DNA from: Leptospira dzoumogneensis
GTDB taxonomy: Bacteria; Spirochaetota; Leptospiria; Leptospirales; Leptospiraceae
Reading direction: 5' to 3'
Assembly (NCBI RefSeq): GCF_004770895.1
Contig: NZ_RQHS01000005.1
Span: 558,001 to 622,000 of the forward strand
Length of the DNA stretch: 64,000 bases
Part shown: piece by piece, positions 43,520-51,988 of the stretch
Position numbering within the stretch: the stretch's first letter is position 1
How the letters are laid out: each line of letters opens with the position of its first letter
Notes under the pieces: model-generated
Told to the model about the DNA's origin: nothing
Database searches by the model: none
What the model saw: the letters and a program-made list of their open reading frames with translations, nothing else
Translations under genes and position numbers: made by a program

Positions 43520-44398
43520 ATGAGAGGAAATATGGGTTTTAGACGAATAACCGGAACAAGAATCGCCGAAAAAACTATCGAAGGTGGAGGATTTCCAGTC
43601 CGCAGACCGTTCCCAGTTCCGCAATTTTCATACTGGGACCCGTTTTTACTTTTGGATGAAATGGGACCTGTAGTTTACGAGCCAGGCAAAGCAATCGGCG
43701 CTCCGGATCATCCTCATAGAGGATTTGAGACCGTTACCTATCTTTTATCCGGCGAAATGGAACATAGAGATTCCTGGGGACATGCTGGAAAATTAAAAGA
43801 AGGCGGCATACAATGGATGACTGCAGGAGCGGGCCTTGTACATTCCGAACTTCCTTCCGCAGATTTTCAGTCCAGAGGCGGAAGAATGCATGGATTCCAG
43901 ATCTGGGTCAATCTCCCAAGGGATAAAAAACTTATTTCCCCGAATTATCAGGAAATGGATTCATCCCAGCTTCCAGTGGCGGAAAAAGAAGGAGTTTGGG
44001 CAAAGGTAATCGCGGGAGAACTTTGGGGAACGAATGCGATCATCCAAACTCAGACTCCGATCGTATTCTTTCATTTGAAACTTTCTCCTGGTTCTTATGC
44101 AGAAGTGCCTGTGCCAAAAGATTATAATATTTTGGCGTATCCATTCGTGGGCGGAGGTACTATAATCGACTCGGATGCGGAACACGATCTTGTAGAAGGC
44201 GAGACGGTATTTTACCAGGGTGGAGAAGGTAGTATAGGCCTTCGTGCCCCTGAAAATTTTGCCTGGGAAGTATTGATCCTGGGAGGACAACCATTGAATG
44301 AGCCGGTGGCACGTTATGGTCCTTTTGTGATGAGCACTCCTCAAGAGATACAGCAGGCATTTGAGGATTATTCTGCAGGAAAAATGGGGACAATATAA
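43520..44398 (+). CDS. pirin family protein
   Basis: Bicupin protein of about 290 residues binding one metal ion in the N-terminal cupin. The metal-site region is PDHPHRGFETVTYLLSGEMEHRD (about residues 53-75), then GGIQWMTAGAGLVHSE with the further His and Glu ligands. The C-terminal cupin lacks these ligands, as is usual. Some pirins have quercetin dioxygenase activity and others act in regulation; neither can be chosen here. The start could also be the ATG at 43532 (MGFRRITGTR), with GAGG only 4 nt upstream. It may be co-transcribed with the next flavoprotein gene. Confidence 0.85.
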   Translation: MRGNMGFRRITGTRIAEKTIEGGGFPVRRPFPVPQFSYWDPFLLLDEMGPVVYEPGKAIGAPDHPHRGFETVTYLLSGEMEHRDSWGHAGKLKEGGIQWMTAGAGLVHSELPSADFQSRGGRMHGFQIWVNLPRDKKLISPNYQEMDSSQLPVAEKEGVWAKVIAGELWGTNAIIQTQTPIVFFHLKLSPGSYAEVPVPKDYNILAYPFVGGGTIIDSDAEHDLVEGETVFYQGGEGSIGLRAPENFAWEVLILGGQPLNEPVARYGPFVMSTPQEIQQAFEDYSAGKMGTI

Positions 44399-44408
44399 TT
44401 CCCCATTC

Positions 44409-45647
44409 ATGGAAGAAGTCCAAACCAAAAAATTAGCAGTGATCGGCGGCGGTGCCGCCGGTTTTTTCGGAGCCATCCAAACTAGAATTCTTTCGGAAGG
44501 AAGGATACCAGTCCAATTGTACGAAAAATCTCCCAACGTATTGTCCAAAGTGAAAATTTCAGGAGGAGGAAGATGTAATGTCACTCATTCCTGTTTTGAT
44601 CCTGAAGAATTATCCAAACGTTATCCAAGAGGGGAGAAGGAACTCAAAAGGGCATTCGAGATCTTCCAGCCGAAGGATACGATCCGTTTTTTCGAATCCA
44701 GAGGAGTGAAATTAAAAGCGGAACAAGACGGAAGAATGTTCCCTGTCACCGATAATTCGGAAACTATCATCGATTGTTTATTAGAAGAAGCCAAAAAATC
44801 AGGGGTCAAGATCCGAACTAAAATTTCTATATTAGGAATTTATAAAAATGAGGATCCAAACGGTAAAAGATTCAGGATACAAACGGAAGAAGGAGAAGAA
44901 TATTTCGATTTCGTTCTGGTAGCAAGCGGATCTTCCCGTAAGGTCTGGGGATGGCTTGAAAATATGGGCCATACTATCGAATCTCCCGTTCCTTCATTAT
45001 TCACATTCGAGATCTCGGATCCATTGCTGGACGGATTCCAAGGATTGACTGTCTCCGATGTGGAGATTATATTCAAAAATTCTAAACTAAAACAAAGAGG
45101 CCCCATTCTTTTTACTCATTGGGGTTTGAGCGGTCCTGCGGTCCTAAAACTTTCCGCCTGGGCGGCGCGGGAATTATTCGATTCGGATTATAAAGCAGAG
45201 TTACTTGTGGATTGGGTGCCTAATTATTCCAGACAAGAATTGAGAGAAATATTTTTGGAAAAGAAGAAGGATAGTCCTTCTAAAAAGCCGGGAAGTCGTT
45301 CCGAGTTCGATCTTCCATCCAGATTTTGGGAAAGAGTTTGGGAGAAGTCCTGTGGCCCTGAAAAAAGATGGTCCGAAATTTCTTCCAAAGAATTGCACCA
45401 AGCGGAAAAGATCTTGAAAAGAACAGTTTTGAAAGTTTCCGGCAAGGGAGTTTTTAAAGATGAATTCGTAACCTGTGGAGGAGTTCGCCGCAAGGAAGTG
45501 GACTTTTCCAAAATGGAAAGTAGATTTCATCCGGGATTGTATTTCGCAGGAGAGGTTTTAGACATAGACGGGATCACCGGCGGGTTCAATTTCCAAAACG
45601 CTTGGACTACTTCTTATATTGCAGCTAAAGCCATATCTGCGAATTAA
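44409..45647 (+). CDS. NAD(P)/FAD-dependent flavoprotein, BaiN/HI0933 family
   Basis: A 412-residue flavoprotein. It has an N-terminal FAD Rossmann motif VIGGGAAGFFGAIQTR, the family signature VKISGGGRCNVTHSC (about residues 47-61), then a DFVLVASGSSRKVWGWLENMGHT stretch, LSGPAVLKLSAWAARELF, and the C-terminal AGEVLDIDGITGGFNFQNAW FAD contact. Members of this family include the bile-acid reductase BaiN and RdsA-like proteins, but most have no known substrate. The start at 44409 lies 10 bp after the pirin stop. It shares a TTAA stop overlap with the convergent VOC gene. Confidence 0.85.
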   Translation: MEEVQTKKLAVIGGGAAGFFGAIQTRILSEGRIPVQLYEKSPNVLSKVKISGGGRCNVTHSCFDPEELSKRYPRGEKELKRAFEIFQPKDTIRFFESRGVKLKAEQDGRMFPVTDNSETIIDCLLEEAKKSGVKIRTKISILGIYKNEDPNGKRFRIQTEEGEEYFDFVLVASGSSRKVWGWLENMGHTIESPVPSLFTFEISDPLLDGFQGLTVSDVEIIFKNSKLKQRGPILFTHWGLSGPAVLKLSAWAARELFDSDYKAELLVDWVPNYSRQELREIFLEKKKDSPSKKPGSRSEFDLPSRFWERVWEKSCGPEKRWSEISSKELHQAEKILKRTVLKVSGKGVFKDEFVTCGGVRRKEVDFSKMESRFHPGLYFAGEVLDIDGITGGFNFQNAWTTSYIAAKAISAN

Positions 45648-45985
45648 TCCCAGGGATCCGGATAAGAACTAAACCCTAAACGATTCCCGTCAGGATCTTT
45701 GAAATACTTCGTATAATCGGTCTTTTCCATAAAAGAATTCCCGAATAAGGAATCTATCTTTTCTCTTTCTTCCTTTTTCGGCGCGGAGAAGATGAGTGCA
45801 TGAGGCGCCTTGGGTGCTTCTTCTTTTTCTATCATGATCCTAACGGTATCTGCTAAAAACCAGGAGGATCTGAGTTTACCATCCTCGTAAAAATGATCCT
45901 TTTCGAAGGAAAGGCCGGGAATAGTTATATAAAACTTTTTTAATGTTTCCGGATCCTGTGTGGAAATTGCTATATGATGGATCAT
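45644..45985 (-). CDS. VOC family (glyoxalase-like) protein
   Basis: A 113-residue single-domain VOC protein: MIHHIAISTQDPETLKKFYI at the N terminus and FKDPDGNRLGFSSYPDPW at the C terminus, with beta-alpha-beta-beta-beta units between. The His and Glu-type metal positions are only partly visible. The start at 45985 is chosen because it begins the VOC fold and overlaps the stop of the upstream GNAT gene by 4 nt. The reading frame upstream of it (to 46165) is antisense to nothing and looks like read-through of the GNAT gene in another frame. Function unknown. Confidence 0.8.
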   Translation of the reverse strand: MIHHIAISTQDPETLKKFYITIPGLSFEKDHFYEDGKLRSSWFLADTVRIMIEKEEAPKAPHALIFSAPKKEEREKIDSLFGNSFMEKTDYTKYFKDPDGNRLGFSSYPDPWD

Positions 45986-46263
45986 TCCAGGATCACCAGA
46001 TCCGAATATTCGGGATGTCTTTTGAGATAAGTCTGCACAAAGGAACAATTCGGGATGATCTTTTTTGTTTCCGCTCTTGCAGCTTTTAGTGCCGCTTCTG
46101 CGAGTTGGGAGGCGATCCCTTTTCCCCTGAAATTGGTCGGAACAAAAGTATGATACAGATCCCAAACATGGGAACCGATCTCTCTATAAACTAAATGCGC
46201 TTCTCTTCCGTCTTGCAGGATCAGGAATTTTTTTCCGGCAACATCGTGTTGGACTGAATTCAT
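45982..46263 (-). CDS. GNAT family N-acetyltransferase (YjdJ-like)
   Basis: A 93-residue short GNAT. It contains AHLVYREIGSHVWDLYHTFVPTNFRGKGIASQLAEAALKAAR, in which TNFRGKGIASQL is the acetyl-CoA pyrophosphate loop (Q/RxxGxG/A). PNCSFVQTYLKRHPEY closes the domain. Small one-domain members of this type are common, with unknown substrates. It is coupled to the downstream VOC gene by a 4-nt overlap. Confidence 0.82.
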   Translation of the reverse strand: MNSVQHDVAGKKFLILQDGREAHLVYREIGSHVWDLYHTFVPTNFRGKGIASQLAEAALKAARAETKKIIPNCSFVQTYLKRHPEYSDLVILE

Positions 46264-46327
46264 TTTGCCCTCTATGGATTCGACTCTCTTCGGGAAAGTT
46301 TAGCGGAGTCAAAACAATGGAATTCGA

Positions 46328-47683
46328 TCAAGTTTTAAAAATCAAGCAAACGGAAGTTCCGCCTACGTTTTTCAGATCCAGTTCAGCCTTGAGTTGGTTG
46401 CATAAAGAACGAATGATCATTAAACCCAAGGAAGAATCCTGGTCTTGCTTTTTAGAAGAAGTTTGTCCAAACCATTCTTGGATACCTGGCATTCCTACAC
46501 CGTCGTCTTTGACTGTGAGATGGACCTTGTTTTCTTTCACCTTTAGCTGAACGGAAATATTTCCTTTCGCCTCATTTGGGAATGCATGTTTGAGAGAATT
46601 TGAGATCAGCTCGGTTACGATCAGTCCGCAAGGGATCGCCTTTTCCATAGAAAGTCTAACAGGTTCCATATCCGCTTCGAATCCGATCCGATTTCCGGAT
46701 GGAAAATAAGAAGTGACCAAATGCCTTAAAAGAGAATCCAAATAAGTTTTCATATCCACATTCGCGAATTTGTCCTGCTTGTAGAGATGATCATGGATCA
46801 TCGCCATAGCAGTGATCCTATTTTGTGCCTTGGATAAAATTTCAGAAGTAGCTGATTCTGTGGAATACATGTTTTGTAAATTCAGCATTCCGGAAACGAT
46901 CTGCAGATTGTTTTTAACCCTATGGTGGATCTCATGAAGAAGCACTTCCTTCTCCCTTAAATTTTCCTCTAAGGTCCTTTCGATCTCTATTCTGGCCGCG
47001 ATCTCTTTTTCTAAAGTACGTTTGGATCTATATATATGAGCTTTTCTTAATCTAAGATTTGTAAGATATTCGTGCCTTCTTTGTACACTTTCCTGCAATC
47101 CTCTCATAAGGATAGTCAGAGGAACGCATACGATCGTATTAGCGATCAGGAAGTTCAGGCCGACTACGTACAATCTTTCCGGAGCCATGGACCAAGGAAG
47201 GCTCAGATAGAATTGGGCCCTGGAGGCTATAAAAACCGCGATCATATTTGCAAGAAGCCCAAATAGGGAAGGACTGAGCCCGAATAAAACTCCCGCTAAT
47301 ACCGGAAAAGGAAATAACCAGAGTAAACCTCCTCCTTCCGGACCTACAAATATCAAAAGAGAAAGTCCCAAAAGATAATTCATTGTAAGGACCAAGGTTG
47401 CCTTGATCGAAAAATCTATTCTTTTGGCGAGTAGAAGGAAATAGATCAGCCCTAATGCGCATGTATCTATCCATAATACTTCAGTTTTGCCTTCTGTCCA
47501 TGCCAGGTAGACGCTCGGAAAATATACTATCGTTCCGAGTATGGTCATGGTGAATAAGATAGAAGTTAAAATGAGTTCTCTCCAAAAGGAAAGTCCGGAA
47601 GAGACTGGAGCTTTTGGAGTTAGATATCCTTGGATCGATTTGAAAATCCGATCAAAGGGACCGAATTTTTTTCCTTTTTCCAT
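46328..47683 (-). CDS. membrane sensor histidine kinase (HisKA_2 type)
   Basis: A 451-residue kinase with about six to seven N-terminal membrane helices (residues 30-210; a MASE-like block ending ANTIVCVPLTILMRGL), then a coiled-coil of about 50 residues. The HisKA_2 motif EVLLHEIHHRVKNNLQIVSG follows, with phospho-His in LHEIHHR. The HATPase domain has ELISNSLKHAFPNE, DDGVGMPG and SLGLMIIRSLCNQL. There is no adjacent response regulator gene, so its partner is elsewhere. The start at 47683 (ATG, MEKGKKFG) is chosen over the TTG at 47716, which lacks better support. Confidence 0.88.
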   Translation of the reverse strand: MEKGKKFGPFDRIFKSIQGYLTPKAPVSSGLSFWRELILTSILFTMTILGTIVYFPSVYLAWTEGKTEVLWIDTCALGLIYFLLLAKRIDFSIKATLVLTMNYLLGLSLLIFVGPEGGGLLWLFPFPVLAGVLFGLSPSLFGLLANMIAVFIASRAQFYLSLPWSMAPERLYVVGLNFLIANTIVCVPLTILMRGLQESVQRRHEYLTNLRLRKAHIYRSKRTLEKEIAARIEIERTLEENLREKEVLLHEIHHRVKNNLQIVSGMLNLQNMYSTESATSEILSKAQNRITAMAMIHDHLYKQDKFANVDMKTYLDSLLRHLVTSYFPSGNRIGFEADMEPVRLSMEKAIPCGLIVTELISNSLKHAFPNEAKGNISVQLKVKENKVHLTVKDDGVGMPGIQEWFGQTSSKKQDQDSSLGLMIIRSLCNQLKAELDLKNVGGTSVCLIFKT

Positions 47684-47950
47684 AGTTGTTATAAATAGAC
47701 TACTGGAATCTATCAAAACAATGATACTCTAGTTCGAATAAAAAACGGAATGGAATTTTAATTGTTTCTATTTTCATAATGAATTATGTAAGATCCTGTT
47801 CTATCTTCTTTAAGTAATAGTCTGAAATAAATCGGATACTAAATACTTATGATTAATTTTTTGTATTTTCAAAGATCCGGATCGTTTTTTAAAACAATTT
47901 TTCGTCGTGGAAATTGCACGTTATTCGAAAGATCGGGGTAGTCTGCGGAT

Positions 47951-47976
47951 AAAAAAAAGAGGCCCGAAGACCTCTC
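47951..47976 (-). terminator. rho-independent terminator of the doxX-like gene
   Basis: Read on the minus strand, GAGG and CCTC arms (GAGGTCTTCGGGCCTC) are followed by eight T residues. It lies about 30 bp after the DoxX family gene stop. Confidence 0.75.
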
Positions 47977-48005
47977 TGAGTTGGTAGTTAGGTATAATGG
48001 TACGC

Positions 48006-48449
48006 TTAGTTTTTGGAGATCGCTCCATCCACGGAGAATTTTCCTCCTCCCTTGATCACCAATGCTAAGGAGATTGCTACCATCAATAGATGGAATTCGA
48101 AACCCTCTCCCTTTTGGCTTCCTGCCCAGTTCATAAAGAAACCGTGTTCGGTATGAGGAAGTATTGCTACTGTCATCGCGACTGCAATCCCTGCTGCTGC
48201 TACTCTTGTAAGAAGACCTGAAAGTAATCCGATAGGTCCTAAAAATTCTGCGATGAATAAAAGTATTACTAAGAATCCCGGAAAGCCTGCACCGGTTAAG
48301 AATGCGTAAGTTCCGGAGAATCCATATCCGCCGTACCAGCCCAATACCTTTTGTGCTCCATGTGGGAACATCACAACCGCGAGTGTTACTCTTAAAATTA
48401 AGGATGTTATATCCGAGTCCGTTTTGAGAATTTTTTGAATCATGCTCAT
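48006..48449 (-). CDS. DoxX family membrane protein
   Basis: A 147-residue protein with four membrane helices. It matches the DoxX pattern: ILRVTLAVVMFPHGAQKVLGWYGG, FLGPIGLLSGLLTRVAAAGIAV, and a final helix region HLLMVAISLALVIKGGGKFSVD. DoxX-type proteins are linked to oxidative and thiol-stress responses and to quinone-type pathways. A MarR regulator gene lies upstream on the same strand and both carry the same operator candidate, so it is likely a target of that regulator. Confidence 0.85.
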   Translation of the reverse strand: MSMIQKILKTDSDITSLILRVTLAVVMFPHGAQKVLGWYGGYGFSGTYAFLTGAGFPGFLVILLFIAEFLGPIGLLSGLLTRVAAAGIAVAMTVAILPHTEHGFFMNWAGSQKGEGFEFHLLMVAISLALVIKGGGKFSVDGAISKN

Positions 48450-48476
48450 CTCCTGAATGATTTGTGTTTATATAGT

Positions 48477-48490
48477 CTATTGTTTAATAG
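48477..48490. promoter_or_regulatory. MarR operator candidate before doxX-like gene
   Basis: CTATTGTTTAATAG, an inverted repeat CTAT-N6-ATAG, about 30 bp upstream of the DoxX start. A matching site lies before the marR-like gene. Confidence 0.5.
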
Positions 48491-48547
48491 TTTATTATTA
48501 AAGTAATGGGCCGAAAAATCCGAAAAACATAGATCCCTCCTTTCATA

Positions 48548-48997
48548 TTACGCGGTTTTGAGTCCGACAGTCTTGCAGATCTGTCCTAAATTTTTGAGTT
48601 CTTCGTCGCTGAGGCAGGACATCTTGCCCTTCAACTGCTCCAAATAATCAGGGAAAGAAGTTCCGATGAGTTCCTTTCCTTTGTCGGTAAGATTAATGAT
48701 AAAATAACGTCTGTCTTCTTCACTTCTGACCCGGAGTACTAGACTTCTTTTTTCCAAGTTGTCTATGATCTGTGTGATATTCCCTTCGCAGGAAAATATT
48801 TTTTGGCCGATCTCTTTTTGGCACATCGGGCCAAGATGATAAAGAGTTTCTAAACATCCGAATTGGCCGCTGGTCAGATTGTATTGGTTCAGGAATTTTT
48901 CCTCCATTGTACGGATAGAATCCGCACAACGGCTCAATTTGATATAGGCATCGAGTACCTTTACATCTCTAGGCTTTCCTTTATAATGAGTGGCCAT
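48548..48997 (-). CDS. MarR family transcriptional regulator
   Basis: A 149-residue winged-helix regulator with the MarR layout: a dimerisation helix [21 protein letters not shown], winged-helix core [23 protein letters not shown], wing [22 protein letters not shown] and C-terminal helices. Cys residues in the recognition region (SCEG) and the N terminus could respond to oxidation, which is inference. It likely represses itself and the downstream doxX-like gene through the paired sites. Confidence 0.9.
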   Translation of the reverse strand: MATHYKGKPRDVKVLDAYIKLSRCADSIRTMEEKFLNQYNLTSGQFGCLETLYHLGPMCQKEIGQKIFSCEGNITQIIDNLEKRSLVLRVRSEEDRRYFIINLTDKGKELIGTSFPDYLEQLKGKMSCLSDEELKNLGQICKTVGLKTA

Positions 48998-49014
48998 AAT
49001 ACTTTAAGATTGAA

Positions 49015-49028
49015 CTATTAATGTATAG
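49015..49028. promoter_or_regulatory. MarR operator candidate before the marR-like gene
   Basis: CTATTAATGTATAG has the same CTAT-N6-ATAG symmetry as the site before doxX. It lies 18 bp upstream of the marR ATG, a position suited to autorepression. Confidence 0.5.
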
Positions 49029-49080
49029 ACATCCCGAAAAGAAAAAAGTCAACAAAAAAAGAAGCTAAACCCGAGTCTAT

Positions 49081-49902
49081 TTATGCCCCAGTAGGATCCC
49101 AACAGGTCCGGAAGTTCTCGTTCCAGGTTTCCATTTCCGCCAAATCGGACTCGCTTAGTTTGAAATCGAATACTTGTGAATTCTCCAAGATCCTTTCTTT
49201 TTTAACTGACTTTGGGATCACTATTAATCCTTTATCGATTGCCCAACGGATCAGGATCTGAGCAGGCGTTTTTCCGTATTTAGATGCAAGTGCCGTAAGT
49301 TTCGGGTCAGAAATTTTTTGGCCATGGGCGAGTGGGCTGTAAGCTTCCAGAACTATATTATTCTTTTTGCAAGTATTTAGAAGTTCGTTCTGGTTTAAGA
49401 ACGGATGGTATTCTACTTGGTTTACCGTAGGAACAATATCAGCGTATTCGAATAATTCCTGTAAGTGAGGAATTGTATAGTTACTCACTCCGATCGCACG
49501 GACCTGGCCGTCTTTGTAGGCTTTTTCCAATTCTTTCCAGGCTTGTTTTCTTGTCCCTGCTACCGGGAAATGAATAAGATACAGATCTATTGTGTCTAAT
49601 CCTAAGGTTTGTAAGGACTCATCCAAATACTTGCGTGGATTTCTTTGATCGCTATTCCAGAGTTTTGTAGTGATGAATAATTCCTTTCTGGGGATCCCGC
49701 TCTTTTTGATCGCCTGGCCCACATCCGATTCGTTTCCATAAATTTTAGCGGTGTCTATATGTCTGTATCCGAATTCCAATGCGTTCAAAACCGAATCTAT
49801 ACATTCTTTTCCGGATCTTGTTTTCCAAACTCCTAGGCCGAAGACAGGCATCTCTACTCCGTTATTGAGTCGGATAGATTGATTTAAGACTAAATTTTGC
49901 AT
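49081..49902 (-). CDS. aldo/keto reductase
   Basis: NADPH-dependent TIM-barrel reductase of 273 residues. Catalytic tetrad segments are clear: Asp and Tyr in [11 protein letters not shown] (about residues 48-58), Lys in ITTKLW, His in LYLIHFP. The cofactor site includes [13 protein letters not shown]. This fits the 2,5-diketo-gluconate reductase-like group, broad for aldehydes and ketones. It lies upstream of marR/doxX on the same strand, with about 80 bp between, so membership of the same response is possible but not shown. Confidence 0.9.
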   Translation of the reverse strand: MQNLVLNQSIRLNNGVEMPVFGLGVWKTRSGKECIDSVLNALEFGYRHIDTAKIYGNESDVGQAIKKSGIPRKELFITTKLWNSDQRNPRKYLDESLQTLGLDTIDLYLIHFPVAGTRKQAWKELEKAYKDGQVRAIGVSNYTIPHLQELFEYADIVPTVNQVEYHPFLNQNELLNTCKKNNIVLEAYSPLAHGQKISDPKLTALASKYGKTPAQILIRWAIDKGLIVIPKSVKKERILENSQVFDFKLSESDLAEMETWNENFRTCWDPTGA

Positions 49903-49963
49903 ACGTTCTTAGACTCCTTTGAGCTTGGTTCGGATCCATTCTTCTTTAGGAACCGAAGGCGTT

Positions 49964-51316
49964 TTATTTTTTATGAGAAGAAGGAGCCAGATCCGAGAAT
50001 GTCAGGGACTCTTCTCTTAGGTTCAGAACGGATTCCAATACATTTTCCGCGTATACTAGGTCGCTGTATCCGGGACCTTTAGGCAGCCAAGATCCTAAGG
50101 TTGTAATTCCCAGAAGTTCCGCATCTCCCGGGAGTTGTTTGCCCGAAAGATTGACTCCTTGGACATTATATAAAAAATCCAAGAATGTTCTTTGATTTGG
50201 TCCATTAGAAGATTTTAATGCAACACAGAGTATCTGATTATCCTGCTCCATTCGTATCGTACGCACATTTCGGATAGAAGAAAGAGGGAACCCTCTTTCC
50301 TTATATAATAAGCTGCTTAAGACAGGTATCCTGGTGGAATAACGAAGTTTTAATTCGAATGAATTTGCGATCACTTCCGTTTTTTTGAATAGAATAAAGA
50401 CGGTCATTATAGTCGTAATTCCCAGAAAGAAAACGGAAAAAGGAATGAAGAAGATCAGAAAGATCAGATTTTCAAAATTTGCAAAGAAGGAATTTAAGAT
50501 CGTGAACCATGCTCCATAAAACAAAGCCGGTACCAGGATCGTGATAAAGGTTTTTCCTAGGGATTTCGGTTCTATAATTTCTACTTTAGTTCCTTGGTCT
50601 TTCGATCCAGTTTTGACCCAAGGAGATGGTTCTATCTTTTTAGGCTCTTGTTTCCGTGGAATATCTTTTGATCCGGAATTGGTAAGCCTTAGATCTGATC
50701 TATCCAAAACAGGAAGAGGAAGTTTTGTTCTAAAAAATTCCAATCCTTGTTTGAGAGAATTCCCATCTCTAAACGTTTCTAATAAAATACAACTTCCATC
50801 TTTGTATACCAAGTATAGGTCCCAGTATTTCCAAGTGCTGTTTGTGTTGATGCTGCTCCCGGTAGAAGAGGATCTTTCCGTTCTGAATAGGATCATATAA
50901 GAGATAAATTCCGAAAGTGGAAGTTCTACGTCCGACTTGCCTGTTTCTCTCAAAGAAAGTAGAGAAGTATTCGTTTGTATCTCTATCGTTTTAACTATAT
51001 GAGAAGCTTTTCTGTAACTTCTCATCGTAATGATAAAAATTATAACGAGTGAAATGCAGAAAAAGAATCCGAATCCTGGAAAAAGTTTATCTTCTCCCGT
51101 CAGGAATAATACTCCGAAAAATAAGGATGCAATACTTCCGAATACACCAAATGCCAAGATCCCGATAGTGAATATACATCCACCGGAATAAGGGTTTTTA
51201 GTTTCCTTACGCATACCATTCGATTCAGAGATCCAAGTGTCCAAACTCATAATAAAAAGTCCTGAGACTAAAGAAGACTCTAGGAAAATCAATTTTAAAA
51301 CGAATCCTTCTTGCAT
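49964..51316 (-). CDS. hypothetical membrane protein
   Basis: Unrecognised protein of up to 450 residues. It has two hydrophobic helices near the N terminus (GCIFTIGILAFGVFGSIASLFFGVLF and FFFCISLVIIFIITM), a soluble stretch with ISYMILFRTERSSSTG and YWDLYLVYKDGSCILLE, then two more helices around residue 270-310 (TILVPALFYGAWFTIL, IFFIPFSVFFLGITTIM) and a soluble C-terminal part. The repeated pairing of two helices and a beta-rich PH-like segment suggests an internal duplication. The start may be the ATG at 51250 (MSLDTW). No function is proposed. Confidence 0.55.
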   Translation of the reverse strand: MQEGFVLKLIFLESSLVSGLFIMSLDTWISESNGMRKETKNPYSGGCIFTIGILAFGVFGSIASLFFGVLFLTGEDKLFPGFGFFFCISLVIIFIITMRSYRKASHIVKTIEIQTNTSLLSLRETGKSDVELPLSEFISYMILFRTERSSSTGSSINTNSTWKYWDLYLVYKDGSCILLETFRDGNSLKQGLEFFRTKLPLPVLDRSDLRLTNSGSKDIPRKQEPKKIEPSPWVKTGSKDQGTKVEIIEPKSLGKTFITILVPALFYGAWFTILNSFFANFENLIFLIFFIPFSVFFLGITTIMTVFILFKKTEVIANSFELKLRYSTRIPVLSSLLYKERGFPLSSIRNVRTIRMEQDNQILCVALKSSNGPNQRTFLDFLYNVQGVNLSGKQLPGDAELLGITTLGSWLPKGPGYSDLVYAENVLESVLNLREESLTFSDLAPSSHKK

Positions 51317-51345
51317 TTTGATTCGGATCGGATTCTTTGTTCGTC

Positions 51346-51939
51346 ATGCAAATTAGTACTGCTATTTCGGATTTAGTATTGGCAATCTTTGCCGTATGGG
51401 CCGGTCTTTCCGTCCAGTCTTCCTCTAAAGGAAACGTTTCTAAAAAAGGAGGAGCCTACGGTCTTTTTCTGATCGGATTAGGCGCTCTTCTTGGTGTGGT
51501 TTTCTTTTTAGGAGGAGATTGGATCAGCCCGATTTATAGACCTATCGTGCATATTGCAGGAGTGGTTGGAGTTCCTTGGATCGGGATCGCATTTTTTAAT
51601 GCGGGTTTCGGAAAGATAAATGGTAAAACTTGGAACCTTCTCAGCTTAATCCTATTGGTTTTAGCTATATTAAGTTATCTTTATCCTTTGGGTTTATATA
51701 CTACTTTGATCGGAGCGATTGCATTGATTGCAGTTATAGTAGTATGTATCCAGAAATATAAAGGTTCTCATAAAACTGCCGCATTGTATGGAATTGCAGG
51801 AGCTTTGCTTTTCATTCTATCCGGACTTGTTATAGGAACTGTTGGAACGATCGGCGGATTTCCAAGAGTGGATCTATTCCATTATGGATTAGCTGCCGCT
51901 TCTTATTGTTTAGGCTATTCTTTAAAAAGAATAGGATAA
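51346..51939 (+). CDS. hypothetical membrane protein with about six helices
   Basis: A 197-residue very hydrophobic protein, MQISTAISDLVLAIFAVWAG at the start, with helices separated by short loops such as YRPIVHIAGVVGVPWIG and GTIGGFPRVDLFHYGLAAAS. The last has a conserved-looking His near the end of a helix. No family is recognised with certainty. It is divergent from the hypothetical 450-residue gene. Confidence 0.55.
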   Translation: MQISTAISDLVLAIFAVWAGLSVQSSSKGNVSKKGGAYGLFLIGLGALLGVVFFLGGDWISPIYRPIVHIAGVVGVPWIGIAFFNAGFGKINGKTWNLLSLILLVLAILSYLYPLGLYTTLIGAIALIAVIVVCIQKYKGSHKTAALYGIAGALLFILSGLVIGTVGTIGGFPRVDLFHYGLAAASYCLGYSLKRIG

Positions 51940-51947
51940 TTTATAAT

Positions 51948-51977
51948 ACGCCGCACGTTCCTCTGAAGCTGCGGCGT
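51948..51977. terminator. hairpin between convergent genes
   Basis: ACGCCGCA and TGCGGCGT form a perfect 8-bp stem around 14 bases. It is placed between convergent genes ending at 51939 and 51989. The T-run is weak on either strand, so termination efficiency is uncertain. Confidence 0.5.
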
Positions 51978-51988
51978 TACTTCTCTTC

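Noticed and set aside
43961..44584. 207-residue minus-strand ORF
   Set aside because: Overlaps the pirin and flavoprotein genes on the other strand and has no recognisable features.
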